From Tritrichomonas musculus (Eukaryota > Parabasalia > Tritrichomonadida > Tritrichomonadidae), in assembly GCA_039105265.1 (NCBI GenBank), contig JAPFFF010000015.1:930001-994000 (forward strand): a stretch of 64,000 nt of DNA, in the 5' to 3' direction. The notes below the pieces were generated by a model, which had not been told where the DNA came from, ran no database searches, and was given only the letters and a program-made list of their open reading frames with translations. The position numbers and the translations under genes were made by a program. Of the stretch, positions 8,740 to 18,079 are shown in pieces; within the stretch, counting starts at the first letter, position 1; every line of letters starts with the position of its first letter.

Positions 8740-10062
8740 CTAAATGCGAGCAAGAGTTCCATAAAATTCAATTCCACACAGAGCAATTTCTTGTTCACCT
8801 CCATTTTTCGTTTTAAATTGGTTCTCGGTAAATTGAATTTTGAATTGCGAGTAGAAGTTTCTATTATTAGGTATTGTGAATGTTTTAATATATCTTTCTT
8901 TTGCCAAAAAAACGTTTTGATTCATTTTCAAATTTTTTTCGTCTATTTTTTGCCAAACATCTGGCGGATCATTATGATTTCTCGCATATATTATCCATGA
9001 TTTTGGTCTATTTTTTGTATTATTTTGCAAAACTACAAATGTATAATCATCAAGCCTTATTTTATGTGATGGTAAAGATATTAAAATCCAAGCATTTTTA
9101 ATATCAAGCTTACTTTTATCTTTGCTTGAACTGGAGTAATTGTCCCAGTGGTAACGCTCAATATCATCATATTCAAAAAGTGAATTAAGATATCGTTTTT
9201 TATCGCTTCCACATGATAGTCGAACACATTTATCAAAAACATTACTAGAATATGTGAGAATATAATGAAAAATCCCCTTGAAAACGAAACTATCGTCATA
9301 AGATTGATTAAATTTAAATGACTTTGAATCATTTCCTAAAATTCGTGATTCTGTTGAATCTGAATATGTTTCAATAATTAAATTAGATCCTTGAACAAAT
9401 CTTTGCTCCAAGCTATCAATTAATTGCTGAGGAATAGAATCAAAAGAAACTATTTCTATCATTTTTAATAATTGATTAGATGTAAGTTTTGTTGGATCAC
9501 AATATGAAAAAAGAGTTGAATATGTTTGACCATTTTGTTCAATGATTTTAATAATAAGATCAAATAATGTGTCTTCTTTGTTTTGTTGAAAGGTGTCTGA
9601 TGAAAAAAGATATTCTAAACTTGAAACAGATAATGAAAGTAAACCTTCATTTGGTATATCAATTAATGTTTCAATATTATCCCACTTACTAATAATTTCT
9701 TTAACAAGTTCTGGACATGGAATTTGATGTGAAACATAACTTTCAAAAAGATTAAGAAGATTTTCTGGTGTTCGTGATATTGAATTTAAAAATGATTCTG
9801 TTGCTTTAAAAAGTGATTGAATTTGAAGAACTTTCGAAATTTCGTTTAAAAAAGCAGCATTCGACATTGAAATATCAATTTCAAAACCATTAATGAGTTT
9901 AAGAAATTGTTCAAAATCACCATTTGGATCTTTAAGGATATCAAAATTGTATAAAAACTGATTATTACTTATTAAATTGCAAACGACTGGAGAAAAAGAA
10001 CAAATTGTAGACGCATAACATTTGTATTTCATTTTGATCAATATTGAAAAAATTGAAATCAT
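8740..10062 (-). CDS. BTB/discoidin-like (F5/8 type C-like) protein, copy A
   Basis: A member of a trichomonad family with an N-terminal BTB/POZ-like part, a helical BACK-like middle and a C-terminal beta-sandwich resembling F5/8 type C domains (about residues 270-435, with SCGSDKKRYL, HWDNYSSSS, LPSHKIRLDDYTFVVL and LCGIEFYGT). BTB proteins usually dimerise and act as adaptors, often for cullin-3 ligases; the partner here is unknown. Its paralogue (copy B) lies 4 kb away on the same strand. The N-terminus is odd. The DNA just upstream of the first ATG resembles copy B's start but in another frame, so either a one-base shift has damaged this copy or translation starts internally (ATG at 10062 or 10032). 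It shares a 469-bp identical tract with copy B. Confidence 0.8.
   Translation of the reverse strand: MISIFSILIKMKYKCYASTICSFSPVVCNLISNNQFLYNFDILKDPNGDFEQFLKLINGFEIDISMSNAAFLNEISKVLQIQSLFKATESFLNSISRTPENLLNLFESYVSHQIPCPELVKEIISKWDNIETLIDIPNEGLLSLSVSSLEYLFSSDTFQQNKEDTLFDLIIKIIEQNGQTYSTLFSYCDPTKLTSNQLLKMIEIVSFDSIPQQLIDSLEQRFVQGSNLIIETYSDSTESRILGNDSKSFKFNQSYDDSFVFKGIFHYILTYSSNVFDKCVRLSCGSDKKRYLNSLFEYDDIERYHWDNYSSSSKDKSKLDIKNAWILISLPSHKIRLDDYTFVVLQNNTKNRPKSWIIYARNHNDPPDVWQKIDEKNLKMNQNVFLAKERYIKTFTIPNNRNFYSQFKIQFTENQFKTKNGGEQEIALCGIEFYGTLARI
9468..9936. repeat. 469-bp tract identical to 13428-13896 (copy A side)
   Basis: Read by eye, every base from 9468 to 9936 equals the base 3,960 positions to the right. 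Outside both ends the two genes differ every few bases. The tract covers the end of the BTB part and the helical middle. Confidence 0.93.
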
Positions 10063-10288
10063 TAATCATTTTGTTTTAAATTTTTGTAGACCTGTATTTC
10101 TTTTTTATTAAAAAAGAAATCATTCAATTTTTTCAGTGACAGGTTTTAATATTTTATCATATCAAGCTAGCAAGGATCCATCTATAAAATCTATTTTAAA
10201 CCTATTTTAATTTAACTTTTTATTCCTATTCATGTATTGAACACAAGATCATAAGAGCATATAATTTTTTCTGGAAAAAAAAAAACAA

Positions 10289-11403
10289 TGAACCACAAAG
10301 AAGAAGCCAGATTATTCAAAATAGACTTCCACACACTTAAAAAGATTATTCTTAACGATGTTAGTCCAAATTCCATAACGATTTCGTTAAAGCATACAGC
10401 ACAAGAACGTTAAACCAGAAAAGGTGTTGAATAATTTTATAAAAACGATTAAGGGGAACGATAAATCCAATATAGACTATAAAGATGGAGCTCACAACAA
10501 CCATAAACTTAATCCATTAAGTGATAGATTATTCTTTAAAACCGTCATTGTTGACCATTTTTTATTTGCAAGATGATGATGGAATTGCTGTAAACGCAAG
10601 AGCAGGCTCAAAATCCGCTGCAAATGCGGCCACCACCACCTCCTCAATTATCTCAAATAGTTGGTGGACATCCTCCTCAAATACAACAGCCAGATGCTGT
10701 AATGCATCTTGAAATAGATCAAGGCCATACTCTTAATTTTTTGCCAGCTGAACCAGAAGAGGAGACGAAAAGCAGGGAAAAACTCATAGATATAATAATC
10801 GAATCCGATCAACAACCAAATCCTCTTACAAAGTTGGATTCGAAAATCCATCAAATAATGTCCAAATATGTTGACAAAAAGTTGACAAAACAAAAAGAAG
10901 ATTATGAAACCAAACTCCAGAACCTGCAAGAGCAAATTGCTAAATTAAATAGACCAGCTCCACCAGCACCGGAAATAGATTATTCATCTGTTTCTAAAAT
11001 AGTTTGCAAAGACAAAGGATTTCTCGATGAATTAGTGAGAGTCGTCAATAATGTTTGGGATAAGAGAGAAAAGGTGGATCCAGCTTGAATTGTAAAAACT
11101 TTGGAAAGAAAAATCAATAGATCAGAAGAAGCAAGACGATTGATATTTGTTCATGAATATTTTAAGAATAAATATGGCAAGGATTATAACGAATCCAAAC
11201 TCCAACAAGATCTCTACAATGATTTTTGTACCCCAGTAAGAAAGCTCGTTTAAAATCCAAATGAATACAATAGTTTAAAATCACTTCAAGCTAATGATCC
11301 AGATGTAAATCATCAAAATATAGCAACAATTACAGAATGGTGGGTTCATAATTATTTACATAAACTTTTAATAGCATAAGTCATTAATAAACAAATCTTC
11401 TCC

Positions 11404-11437
<34 letters not shown>

Positions 11438-11735
11438 TTTTATTCTTTTATTTTTATATTTCTACGTTTTTTAGGTTAATAAAGATCAATTTAATCGTAC
11501 TTAAAATGGATTTCAAACAACTTTCGAGAGAATAATTAATAAAACTTGTTCAAACCCAACAAAATCAAATACAGAGATTACAAAGAAGTGGCTTGTCCGG
11601 AAAAAAGATGAAAACTAATATATCAAATACAAATGTAGAAAACGATAATGACTTAATGAACCTATCTATTGATTTTTATGAATCCTCAAAGACACAACAC
11701 GATCCATGAAACGTAATGGTTAGCTCCACAATGCA
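10289..11735 (+). pseudogene. Broken coding relic, probably from a mobile element
   Basis: A stretch with coding-like composition, clearly less AT-rich than its surroundings, but broken several times. The longest open piece is 10624-11088: a proline-rich start (RPPPPPQLSQI), an acidic helical middle with a coiled coil (KQKEDYETKLQNLQEQIAKL) and a helical end. A second coding-like piece lies around 11505-11735. I recognise no family. Its position between two gene copies and its different composition suggest an inserted element that has decayed; it may be related to Maverick-type elements of trichomonads, but nothing here proves that. Age: old enough to have lost all long frames, young enough that coding texture is still visible. 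Confidence 0.5.
11406..11435. repeat. 30-bp poly(T) tract
   Basis: Thirty T residues in a row, followed by more T-rich DNA to about 11460, between the two coding-like pieces of the broken relic. Confidence 0.95.
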
Positions 11736-11792
11736 TCTAGAACTGTACCACAAAAGAATACCGAACCAGAACTGAGTGATAAATATACATTT

Positions 11793-11812
11793 GTTTGGAT
11801 TAAAATCCAAAC
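11793..11812. repeat. Inverted repeat with 9-bp arms and 2-bp loop
   Basis: GTTTGGATT, AA, AATCCAAAC. A related motif, ACACCAAATTATTT, occurs next to it and again about 50 bp further right, suggesting local duplication. Confidence 0.75.
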
Positions 11813-11984
11813 ACCAAATTATTTTGGATTTAAATGTATTTTTAAAGGTATCATGATCAAAACACCAAATTATTTGGGCATGCTACTAGAATACGATCCA
11901 AATATTAAGTGAATCACTTTAGATGTTAATATGTTAGATCTAACTTGATTTACAATCTGTTTATCTTTTGATCGATTTGGATGT

Positions 11985-12205
11985 TTCACTAACAATTGAT
12001 CACTAACAATCCATCATTAAACAATTGTTATCAATCATTAACATCCATCACTAAAAGTTGATAACAATCGATCCATCACTAACAAAGAACCATTAACAAT
12101 CCATTACTAAATGTCAATCCATTAGCGGTCCATTACAAACAATCCATAATAGTTGATCATTAACAATCGTTCCATAACAATCCTTCACTAACATTCTGTA
12201 ACAGA
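11985..12205. repeat. Degenerate tandem repeat of AACAATCCATCACT-type units
   Basis: About 220 bp built from many imperfect copies of a motif near AACAATCCATCACTA, with units of varying length. No coding frame. The DNA from 12206 to 12651 shows no gene. Confidence 0.7.
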
Positions 12206-12651
12206 CTGAAACAAATTTTGAAGTAGATGGTTAGATCTTCCCCTATATCTATTATATCAAATAACCTGTCTATTTTTGGTCGATGTGTAGTATAAATTGG
12301 ATGGTTCATATTATTTAATCATTAAAATTTTCAAACTCATGTATTTGTGTGTTTTCTCAAAATTTGGCAACTTTTTGAAAATTCTTTTCGTTCAAAACGG
12401 TTAAAAGGTCAAAAATAGTGGCGTTTTTAACTAATTGCTTATTTACAACCAAAAAAAGTCTACCAAAAAATGAATAAATAAATGCACTAATATAAAATCT
12501 TGAAGTTTATAGATATAAAAAAATCATCATGATAGGGTTTAAAATAAACACATTTATAACATACATCTCACAACTTTAATGTTGTTTCCCTAATTAAATT
12601 TAATAACTTTTTTTTTTTTTTTTGGGAGAAAATAAGATAAAAATAAATCTG

Positions 12652-14046
12652 TTATTGGCGAGCAAAAGTTCCATAAAATTCAATTCCACAAAGTGATATT
12701 TCTTGTTTAGCACCACCTTTTCTACTTCCAATATTTTCATGAAACTGGAATTTGAATTGTGAAAAATATGACTTTGGATAAGTTCGGAAAGTTAAACAAA
12801 GCCTTTTAGAAAATCCAGAATTTGGTGCAACATTTTCAGCGTTATCAATTATTTGCCATTCTTGATCATCGTGATTTTTACCATAAAGCGTCCACAATTT
12901 GGGTCTACTTGCTAATTTTTCTGATGCAACAAGAGTATAATCTGTTAATTTAATTTTGTGAGAAGGAAGAGAAATCATAATCCATGCATTTCTAAAATCG
13001 AGTTTGGGTTCTGACTTTGAATAATTATCCCAATGTAGACTCTGGATATCATCATAATAGAAAAGAGGCTCAAGATATTCTTGCTTATCACCACCACATG
13101 ATAAATGAACATATTTATTTAAGATATGTTTTGAATATGAAGTTCGTATGTAATGAAATATACCTCTGAAAACCCAATCCTCATCGTAGGATGGAAAGAA
13201 TTTGAATGACTGCGATCCAGTGCTCAAAAACTGCTGTTCTTCATTATCAATAACAGGCCTTGTATCATTAATAGAAAAAAATTCAATTGAGTCATCACCA
13301 TTTGCTTCATTACTAATAGCTTTAGGATAGTCATTTTGAACATCAACTTCTTGAGCAAATCTTTGTTTAAGAAAAATCATTATATGTTGGGGAAGGGAAT
13401 CTAATGAAACCAAATCAATTATTTTTGATAATTGATTAGATGTAAGTTTTGTTGGATCACAATATGAAAAAAGAGTTGAATATGTTTGACCATTTTGTTC
13501 AATGATTTTAATAATAAGATCAAATAATGTGTCTTCTTTGTTTTGTTGAAAGGTGTCTGATGAAAAAAGATATTCTAAACTTGAAACAGATAATGAAAGT
13601 AAACCTTCATTTGGTATATCAATTAATGTTTCAATATTATCCCACTTACTAATAATTTCTTTAACAAGTTCTGGACATGGAATTTGATGTGAAACATAAC
13701 TTTCAAAAAGATTAAGAAGATTTTCTGGTGTTCGTGATATTGAATTTAAAAATGATTCTGTTGCTTTAAAAAGTGATTGAATTTGAAGAACTTTCGAAAT
13801 TTCGTTTAAAAAAGCAGCATTCGACATTGAAATATCAATTTCAAAACCATTAATGAGTTTAAGAAATTGTTCAAAATCACCATTTGGATCTTTAAGATTT
13901 TCGAAATAATACCAATTTTGATTATTATTGATTATATGACGAATAAATGGAGAAAAAGAAGAAATTACTGATGCATAACATCTATACGTCTTTTTATCAA
14001 TATATATAATGAAATCAGGAATGCTCCTATTTTGGGACCAGCTCAT
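12652..14046 (-). CDS. BTB/discoidin-like (F5/8 type C-like) protein, copy B
   Basis: Intact paralogue of copy A, 464 aa from the ATG at 14046 (MSWSQNRSIPDFIIYIDKK). That start places the usual short lead-in strand and YRCYASVISSFSPF of the trichomonad BTB module near residues 10-32. The helical BACK-like part covers about 110-220. An acidic, low-conservation linker follows (about 225-290), absent or shorter in copy A. The C-terminal beta-sandwich is near 295-460 (SCGGDKQEYL, HWDNYSKSE, SLCGIEFYGTFARQ). An in-frame ATG at 14136 would add 30 residues rich in F and I that look like untranslated AT-rich DNA, and a TCATA Inr candidate lies between the two ATGs, so I prefer the shorter start. Role inferred: a BTB-type adaptor. 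Confidence 0.85.
   Translation of the reverse strand: MSWSQNRSIPDFIIYIDKKTYRCYASVISSFSPFIRHIINNNQNWYYFENLKDPNGDFEQFLKLINGFEIDISMSNAAFLNEISKVLQIQSLFKATESFLNSISRTPENLLNLFESYVSHQIPCPELVKEIISKWDNIETLIDIPNEGLLSLSVSSLEYLFSSDTFQQNKEDTLFDLIIKIIEQNGQTYSTLFSYCDPTKLTSNQLSKIIDLVSLDSLPQHIMIFLKQRFAQEVDVQNDYPKAISNEANGDDSIEFFSINDTRPVIDNEEQQFLSTGSQSFKFFPSYDEDWVFRGIFHYIRTSYSKHILNKYVHLSCGGDKQEYLEPLFYYDDIQSLHWDNYSKSEPKLDFRNAWIMISLPSHKIKLTDYTLVASEKLASRPKLWTLYGKNHDDQEWQIIDNAENVAPNSGFSKRLCLTFRTYPKSYFSQFKFQFHENIGSRKGGAKQEISLCGIEFYGTFARQ
13428..13896. repeat. 469-bp tract identical to 9468-9936 (copy B side)
   Basis: Partner of the tract in copy A; same strand, exact 3,960-bp offset, in frame in both genes. Confidence 0.93.
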
Positions 14047-14547
14047 TTTCTTATAAAATAGAAAGTCGAAAATTAAAACAATAAATGGTCTTTTTCTTTG
14101 AAAAAATGTATTTTGGGAATTATGAGTTAAAAACATAATTTTAATAGGTAATATTTTATATTTAAATTATATATATAGATATGATCATGAATTAATTATT
14201 AGTTATTTTATAAACTAACTATATTTTTGTATATATTTATTCTTGCTTTTATAATTGGAAATACGTTATTTCCAAAAAACATTTTTATTGCGATATAGAA
14301 CTTATATTACCATTAAACAATCTACTATTTCTAAATATTAAATATTTAATAAAATATTTCTAATTAAATACACGTTTTTAAACTAGATTTCCAGTAAAAA
14401 AAAAAAAGCAGAATGATCCCACTTTTTGAAAACAATAAAAATATCTTCGGTTCTTTAAAAATAGAGAGATGATTTTTATACCAATCTTAATTTATATAAA
14501 TTAATAATATATCTTTAGTAGAAAAATCTTTTTAAAATATAACAAGA
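14047..14547. other. AT-rich spacer
   Basis: Holds the copy B promoter and the 3' end of the nucleoporin-like gene. No gene seen. Confidence 0.6.
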
Positions 14548-17500
14548 TCATTCATTTTCTTGTAATTTATCTATTTTTCTTTGTAGAAGATTTTGAAGTC
14601 TTCTCTGAAGTTGCTCACCCATGTTAGCGGTTTGCTGTAATTCACTATTAGCTTGTTCAATTTCATATTGTTTGTCAAGATATAAATCTATTTCATCTTC
14701 AATAGTTTCTTGAATCTGTTGAAGTCTTTGTGTTTCTCTATTCACTATTTCAAACATTCTAATGAGCTTTGTATTATCAAATAATTTGAGATACTCGTCT
14801 AATTGATCTTTATTTTCAAGTTTGCTTTTCTTAACTGAATATGGATATTCACCAATTGTTGTTAGTTTGCCAATTTCTTTTGTTAACAGACCATTTCCAC
14901 AAGCTCCTTTGATATCATCAAATTCAGCGAGTAAAGCCAATTTATATATTTTATTTTTATCTTCTTCATCAAGATTGAAAAGCTTTAAAACGCTGTTTTC
15001 ATCAGAATAAATCTCTTTATTTTTACTATTTATGGAACAATTATTCAAATCATTGACGCTTTCGTTGCTTAAATTCCTCTTTTTTAGGAAGAGACGATAA
15101 ATTTGTCGAGATGTATTTAAAAATATTCCATTTGAAACTGAAAAATTGAGAACTGAATCATTTATAAACGTTTTCTCAGTATAAATATCAATTTTTTCTA
15201 GGACTTGGCAATCTCTAAATTTCAAATTTTTGGGAGATAAAAATGTGAGCTTACTTGAATTAGAAAAGTCTTTGATGAAATCATCTACTTCATGAATAGA
15301 TACGATATAAATAATTGATTTACTATCAATGAGAATCAAATAACTGTCTAAGTAGCTGTTTACCCAATGAAGAGCACATATTTCATTTTCTATACTTTTT
15401 ACTGGGATTTCTGTAATAAGATCATGATTTGGAGTGTGCATGAAAACACGTGAAGCACCTTTAGCTGATATAAACGTATTTGAAAATTTTGATGATAATT
15501 TAGAATCAAGTGTGGATGTCATTTTTATATAGTCCTTGAAAGGTAAAACAAATCCAGATGGAATAGCTGGGCGCATTAAAAAGATAGAGCTTTTCTTATT
15601 TGTTGAATACATAATTGAATATTTGAGCCAAATATTACTTGAATCTCCCCAGGTAAATGCGTAAAATTCATTTATCACATCAGATTTAGTAAGATTCAAA
15701 TCATATTTATTTTTTATCGTAATAGGGGCTTGATTAGTACTTTTTGAAGATAAATCAAGTTGACAAATCTTGATTTCTCTTGGTGTAAGTAATGCAAACA
15801 CGTCTGGCGAATAAGGTGACCACTTTATAGATTTAATATGTATTTCATTATTTTGTTTTTCCATATTTTGAGTATCACCTTTTGATGTTTCTTTTCTGGG
15901 TGTAAGATATTCGGCGATGTCGCAAATAATTTTTATTCCTGCAATTCCGTCCTCATTTTGAGACTTTGAGTCATGAACTAACTCATAAATTTGAATAAGT
16001 CCATCAACAAAAATCAAAAATTTGGTTTTATCGCAATTAAAAAGAATGGTTCCATCAGATTCTAATTTTCCAATGATTTTAATAGTATTTTTCTTGCTTT
16101 GTTGGATATTGGAATTAAGAAAAGTTGTCCGATTGTTATTAACAGCTGTTTTTGCCAATTGGTTGCTTAAATTTGATGTATTTGGCGTATCAGTGCCTTC
16201 TTTTTTATTATTATTAAATAAGTGGTTAAAATGGTTGGTAGTTATTCCCGTGGATTGATTTGCTGGACCAAATGATAATCCTGATTGTTTATTAACAGTT
16301 ATATTTGAAGTTGTCGTTTGATCAGTTATACTTGTAGAATTATCAACTCCTTTCGATTGGTTTGTTTGGTTAAACATGTTTTTGGTATCAAATGAAAATC
16401 CTGGTGATTGTTTATTATCAGTTGTATTATTTAGAAATAGATTAGGAGTCGCTTTTTGGTCAGTTGTACTTGTAGAATTACCGAGTCCTTTTGGTTGGTT
16501 TGTTTGGTTAAACATGTTTTTGGTATCAAATGAAAATCCTGATGATTGTTTATTATCAGTTGTACTTGTAGAATTATCAACTCCTTTCGATTGGTTTGTT
16601 TGGTTAAACATGTTTTTGGTATCAAATGAAAATCCTGGTGATTGTTTATTATCAGTTGTACTTGTAGAAATACCGAGCCCTTTCGATTGGTTTGTTTGGT
16701 TAAACATGTTTTTGGTATCAAATGAAAATCCTGGTGATTGTTTATTATCAGTTGTACTTGTAGAAATACCGAGCCCTTTCGATTGGTTTGTTTGGTTAAA
16801 CATGTTTTTGGTATCAAATGAAAATCCTGGTGATTGTTTATTATCAGTTGTACTTGTAGAAATACCGAACCCTTTCGATTGGTTTGTTTGGTTAAACATG
16901 TTTTTGGTATCAAATGAAAATCCTGGTGATTGTTTATTATCAGTTGTACTTGTAGAAATACCGAGCCCTTTCAATTGGTTTGTTTGGTTAAACATGTTTT
17001 TGGTATCAAATGAAAATCCTGGTGATTGTTTATTATCAGTTGTATTATTTAGAAATAGATTAGGAGTCGCTTTTTGGTCAGTTGTACTTGTAGAATTACC
17101 GAGTCCTTTTGGTTGGTTTGTTTGGTTAAACATGTTTTTGGTATCAAATGAAAATCCTGATGATTGTTTATTATCAGTTGTACTTGTAGAAATACCGAGC
17201 CCTTTCGATTGGTTTGTTTGGTTAAACATGTTTTTGGTATCAAATGAAAATCCTGGTGATTGTTTATTATCAGTTGTACTTGTAGAAATACCGAGCCCTT
17301 TCGATTGGTTTGTTTGGTTAAACATGTTTTTGGTATCAAATGAAAATCCTGGTGATTGTTTATTATCAGTTGTACTTGTAGAAATACCGAACCCTTTCGA
17401 TTGGTTTGTTTGGCTAAACATGTTTTTGGTATCAAATGAAAATCCTGATGATTGTTTATTATCAGTTGTATTATTTAGAAATAGATTAGAAGTTGCTTTT

Positions 17501-17892
17501 TGGTCAGTTGTACTTGTAGAATTACCGAGTCCTTTTGGTTGGTTCGTTTGGCTAAATAAGTTTTTGGTATCTGGTAAGACTCCTGGTGATTGTTTATTGG
17601 AAAAATTATTATTATTACTATTTATTCCTTGACTTAAATTTGTAAAAGAGACTGTGAGGTTTGAAGATCCTTTTGTTTGATTGCTTAAATCATTTGAACT
17701 AGGTGGAGCCGAGCGTTTAATTGGTTTGTGATCTTTTGAAAATAATTGAAGACACCAGTTCTCATTTATTTTGTAAGAATATTCTGATTCTTTCTCATCA
17801 TTGACTAATGAGACATAGATGTCATTTATATCTTGGCCAACATAACAATTTTCTTTTATAGAAGGTAAAACCTTTCCCTCTTCGATGTTCAT
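14548..17892 (-). CDS. FG-type repeat nucleoporin candidate, Nup88/Nup82-like
   Basis: 1,114 aa from the ATG at 17892 (MNIEEGKV). Order: a short folded N-terminus (1-60). An Asn/Thr/Ser-rich repeat domain follows (about 107-520), with at least 11 close copies of a 32-residue unit containing GFSFDTKNMFNQTNQ; some units carry a 14-residue insert (QKATPNLFLNN). GFSF, SFGP and NLF are FG-like contact motifs. A beta-rich region (about 600-940) has propeller-like strands, for example GTILFNCDKTKFLIFVDG and SPDVFALLTPREIKICQL. The C-terminal coiled coil is at about 1037-1114. Propeller plus coiled coil is the plan of Nup88/Nup82, which sits on the cytoplasmic side of the pore. An N-terminal FG domain is not usual for that family, so the name is inference. 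Start chosen from a TCATA Inr 26 nt upstream, which excludes an earlier in-frame ATG. Confidence 0.6.
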   Translation of the reverse strand: MNIEEGKVLPSIKENCYVGQDINDIYVSLVNDEKESEYSYKINENWCLQLFSKDHKPIKRSAPPSSNDLSNQTKGSSNLTVSFTNLSQGINSNNNNFSNKQSPGVLPDTKNLFSQTNQPKGLGNSTSTTDQKATSNLFLNNTTDNKQSSGFSFDTKNMFSQTNQSKGFGISTSTTDNKQSPGFSFDTKNMFNQTNQSKGLGISTSTTDNKQSPGFSFDTKNMFNQTNQSKGLGISTSTTDNKQSSGFSFDTKNMFNQTNQPKGLGNSTSTTDQKATPNLFLNNTTDNKQSPGFSFDTKNMFNQTNQLKGLGISTSTTDNKQSPGFSFDTKNMFNQTNQSKGFGISTSTTDNKQSPGFSFDTKNMFNQTNQSKGLGISTSTTDNKQSPGFSFDTKNMFNQTNQSKGLGISTSTTDNKQSPGFSFDTKNMFNQTNQSKGVDNSTSTTDNKQSSGFSFDTKNMFNQTNQPKGLGNSTSTTDQKATPNLFLNNTTDNKQSPGFSFDTKNMFNQTNQSKGVDNSTSITDQTTTSNITVNKQSGLSFGPANQSTGITTNHFNHLFNNNKKEGTDTPNTSNLSNQLAKTAVNNNRTTFLNSNIQQSKKNTIKIIGKLESDGTILFNCDKTKFLIFVDGLIQIYELVHDSKSQNEDGIAGIKIICDIAEYLTPRKETSKGDTQNMEKQNNEIHIKSIKWSPYSPDVFALLTPREIKICQLDLSSKSTNQAPITIKNKYDLNLTKSDVINEFYAFTWGDSSNIWLKYSIMYSTNKKSSIFLMRPAIPSGFVLPFKDYIKMTSTLDSKLSSKFSNTFISAKGASRVFMHTPNHDLITEIPVKSIENEICALHWVNSYLDSYLILIDSKSIIYIVSIHEVDDFIKDFSNSSKLTFLSPKNLKFRDCQVLEKIDIYTEKTFINDSVLNFSVSNGIFLNTSRQIYRLFLKKRNLSNESVNDLNNCSINSKNKEIYSDENSVLKLFNLDEEDKNKIYKLALLAEFDDIKGACGNGLLTKEIGKLTTIGEYPYSVKKSKLENKDQLDEYLKLFDNTKLIRMFEIVNRETQRLQQIQETIEDEIDLYLDKQYEIEQANSELQQTANMGEQLQRRLQNLLQRKIDKLQENE
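16330..17570 (-). repeat. 96-bp coding tandem repeat inside the nucleoporin-like gene
   Basis: About 12 units of 96 bp (32 codons), some 138 bp by a 14-codon insert. Adjacent units are almost identical at the DNA level, including synonymous sites, so they were homogenised recently. The length keeps the frame open on all copies and also leaves long spurious open frames on the opposite strand. Confidence 0.9.
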
Positions 17893-17915
17893 TGAATTTT
17901 TTAAAATTTCTAAAA

Positions 17916-17920
17916 TATGA
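17916..17920 (-). promoter_or_regulatory. Inr of the nucleoporin-like gene
   Basis: TCATA on the minus strand, A+1 at 17918, 26-nt leader to ATG 17892. Confidence 0.45.
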
Positions 17921-18079
17921 ATTATCATCCAATATCTCAATATCTATATAGTATTTAATATTATTATTCATAAAATTAAAATTAGTATTAAAATATATTG
18001 GACTTATTGTGATTTATAAATAAAAAAAATATATTTTTTGTATTTTGATATTTTATTTGGTTAAATTATAAACGGACAT

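Noticed and set aside
16376-17632. A 418-codon open frame on the plus strand with a repeated WFVWLN-type unit
   Set aside because: It is the antisense of the 96-bp coding repeat of the nucleoporin-like gene; a repeat unit divisible by 3 and free of stops in several frames gives such shadows. Other frames there are open for the same reason.
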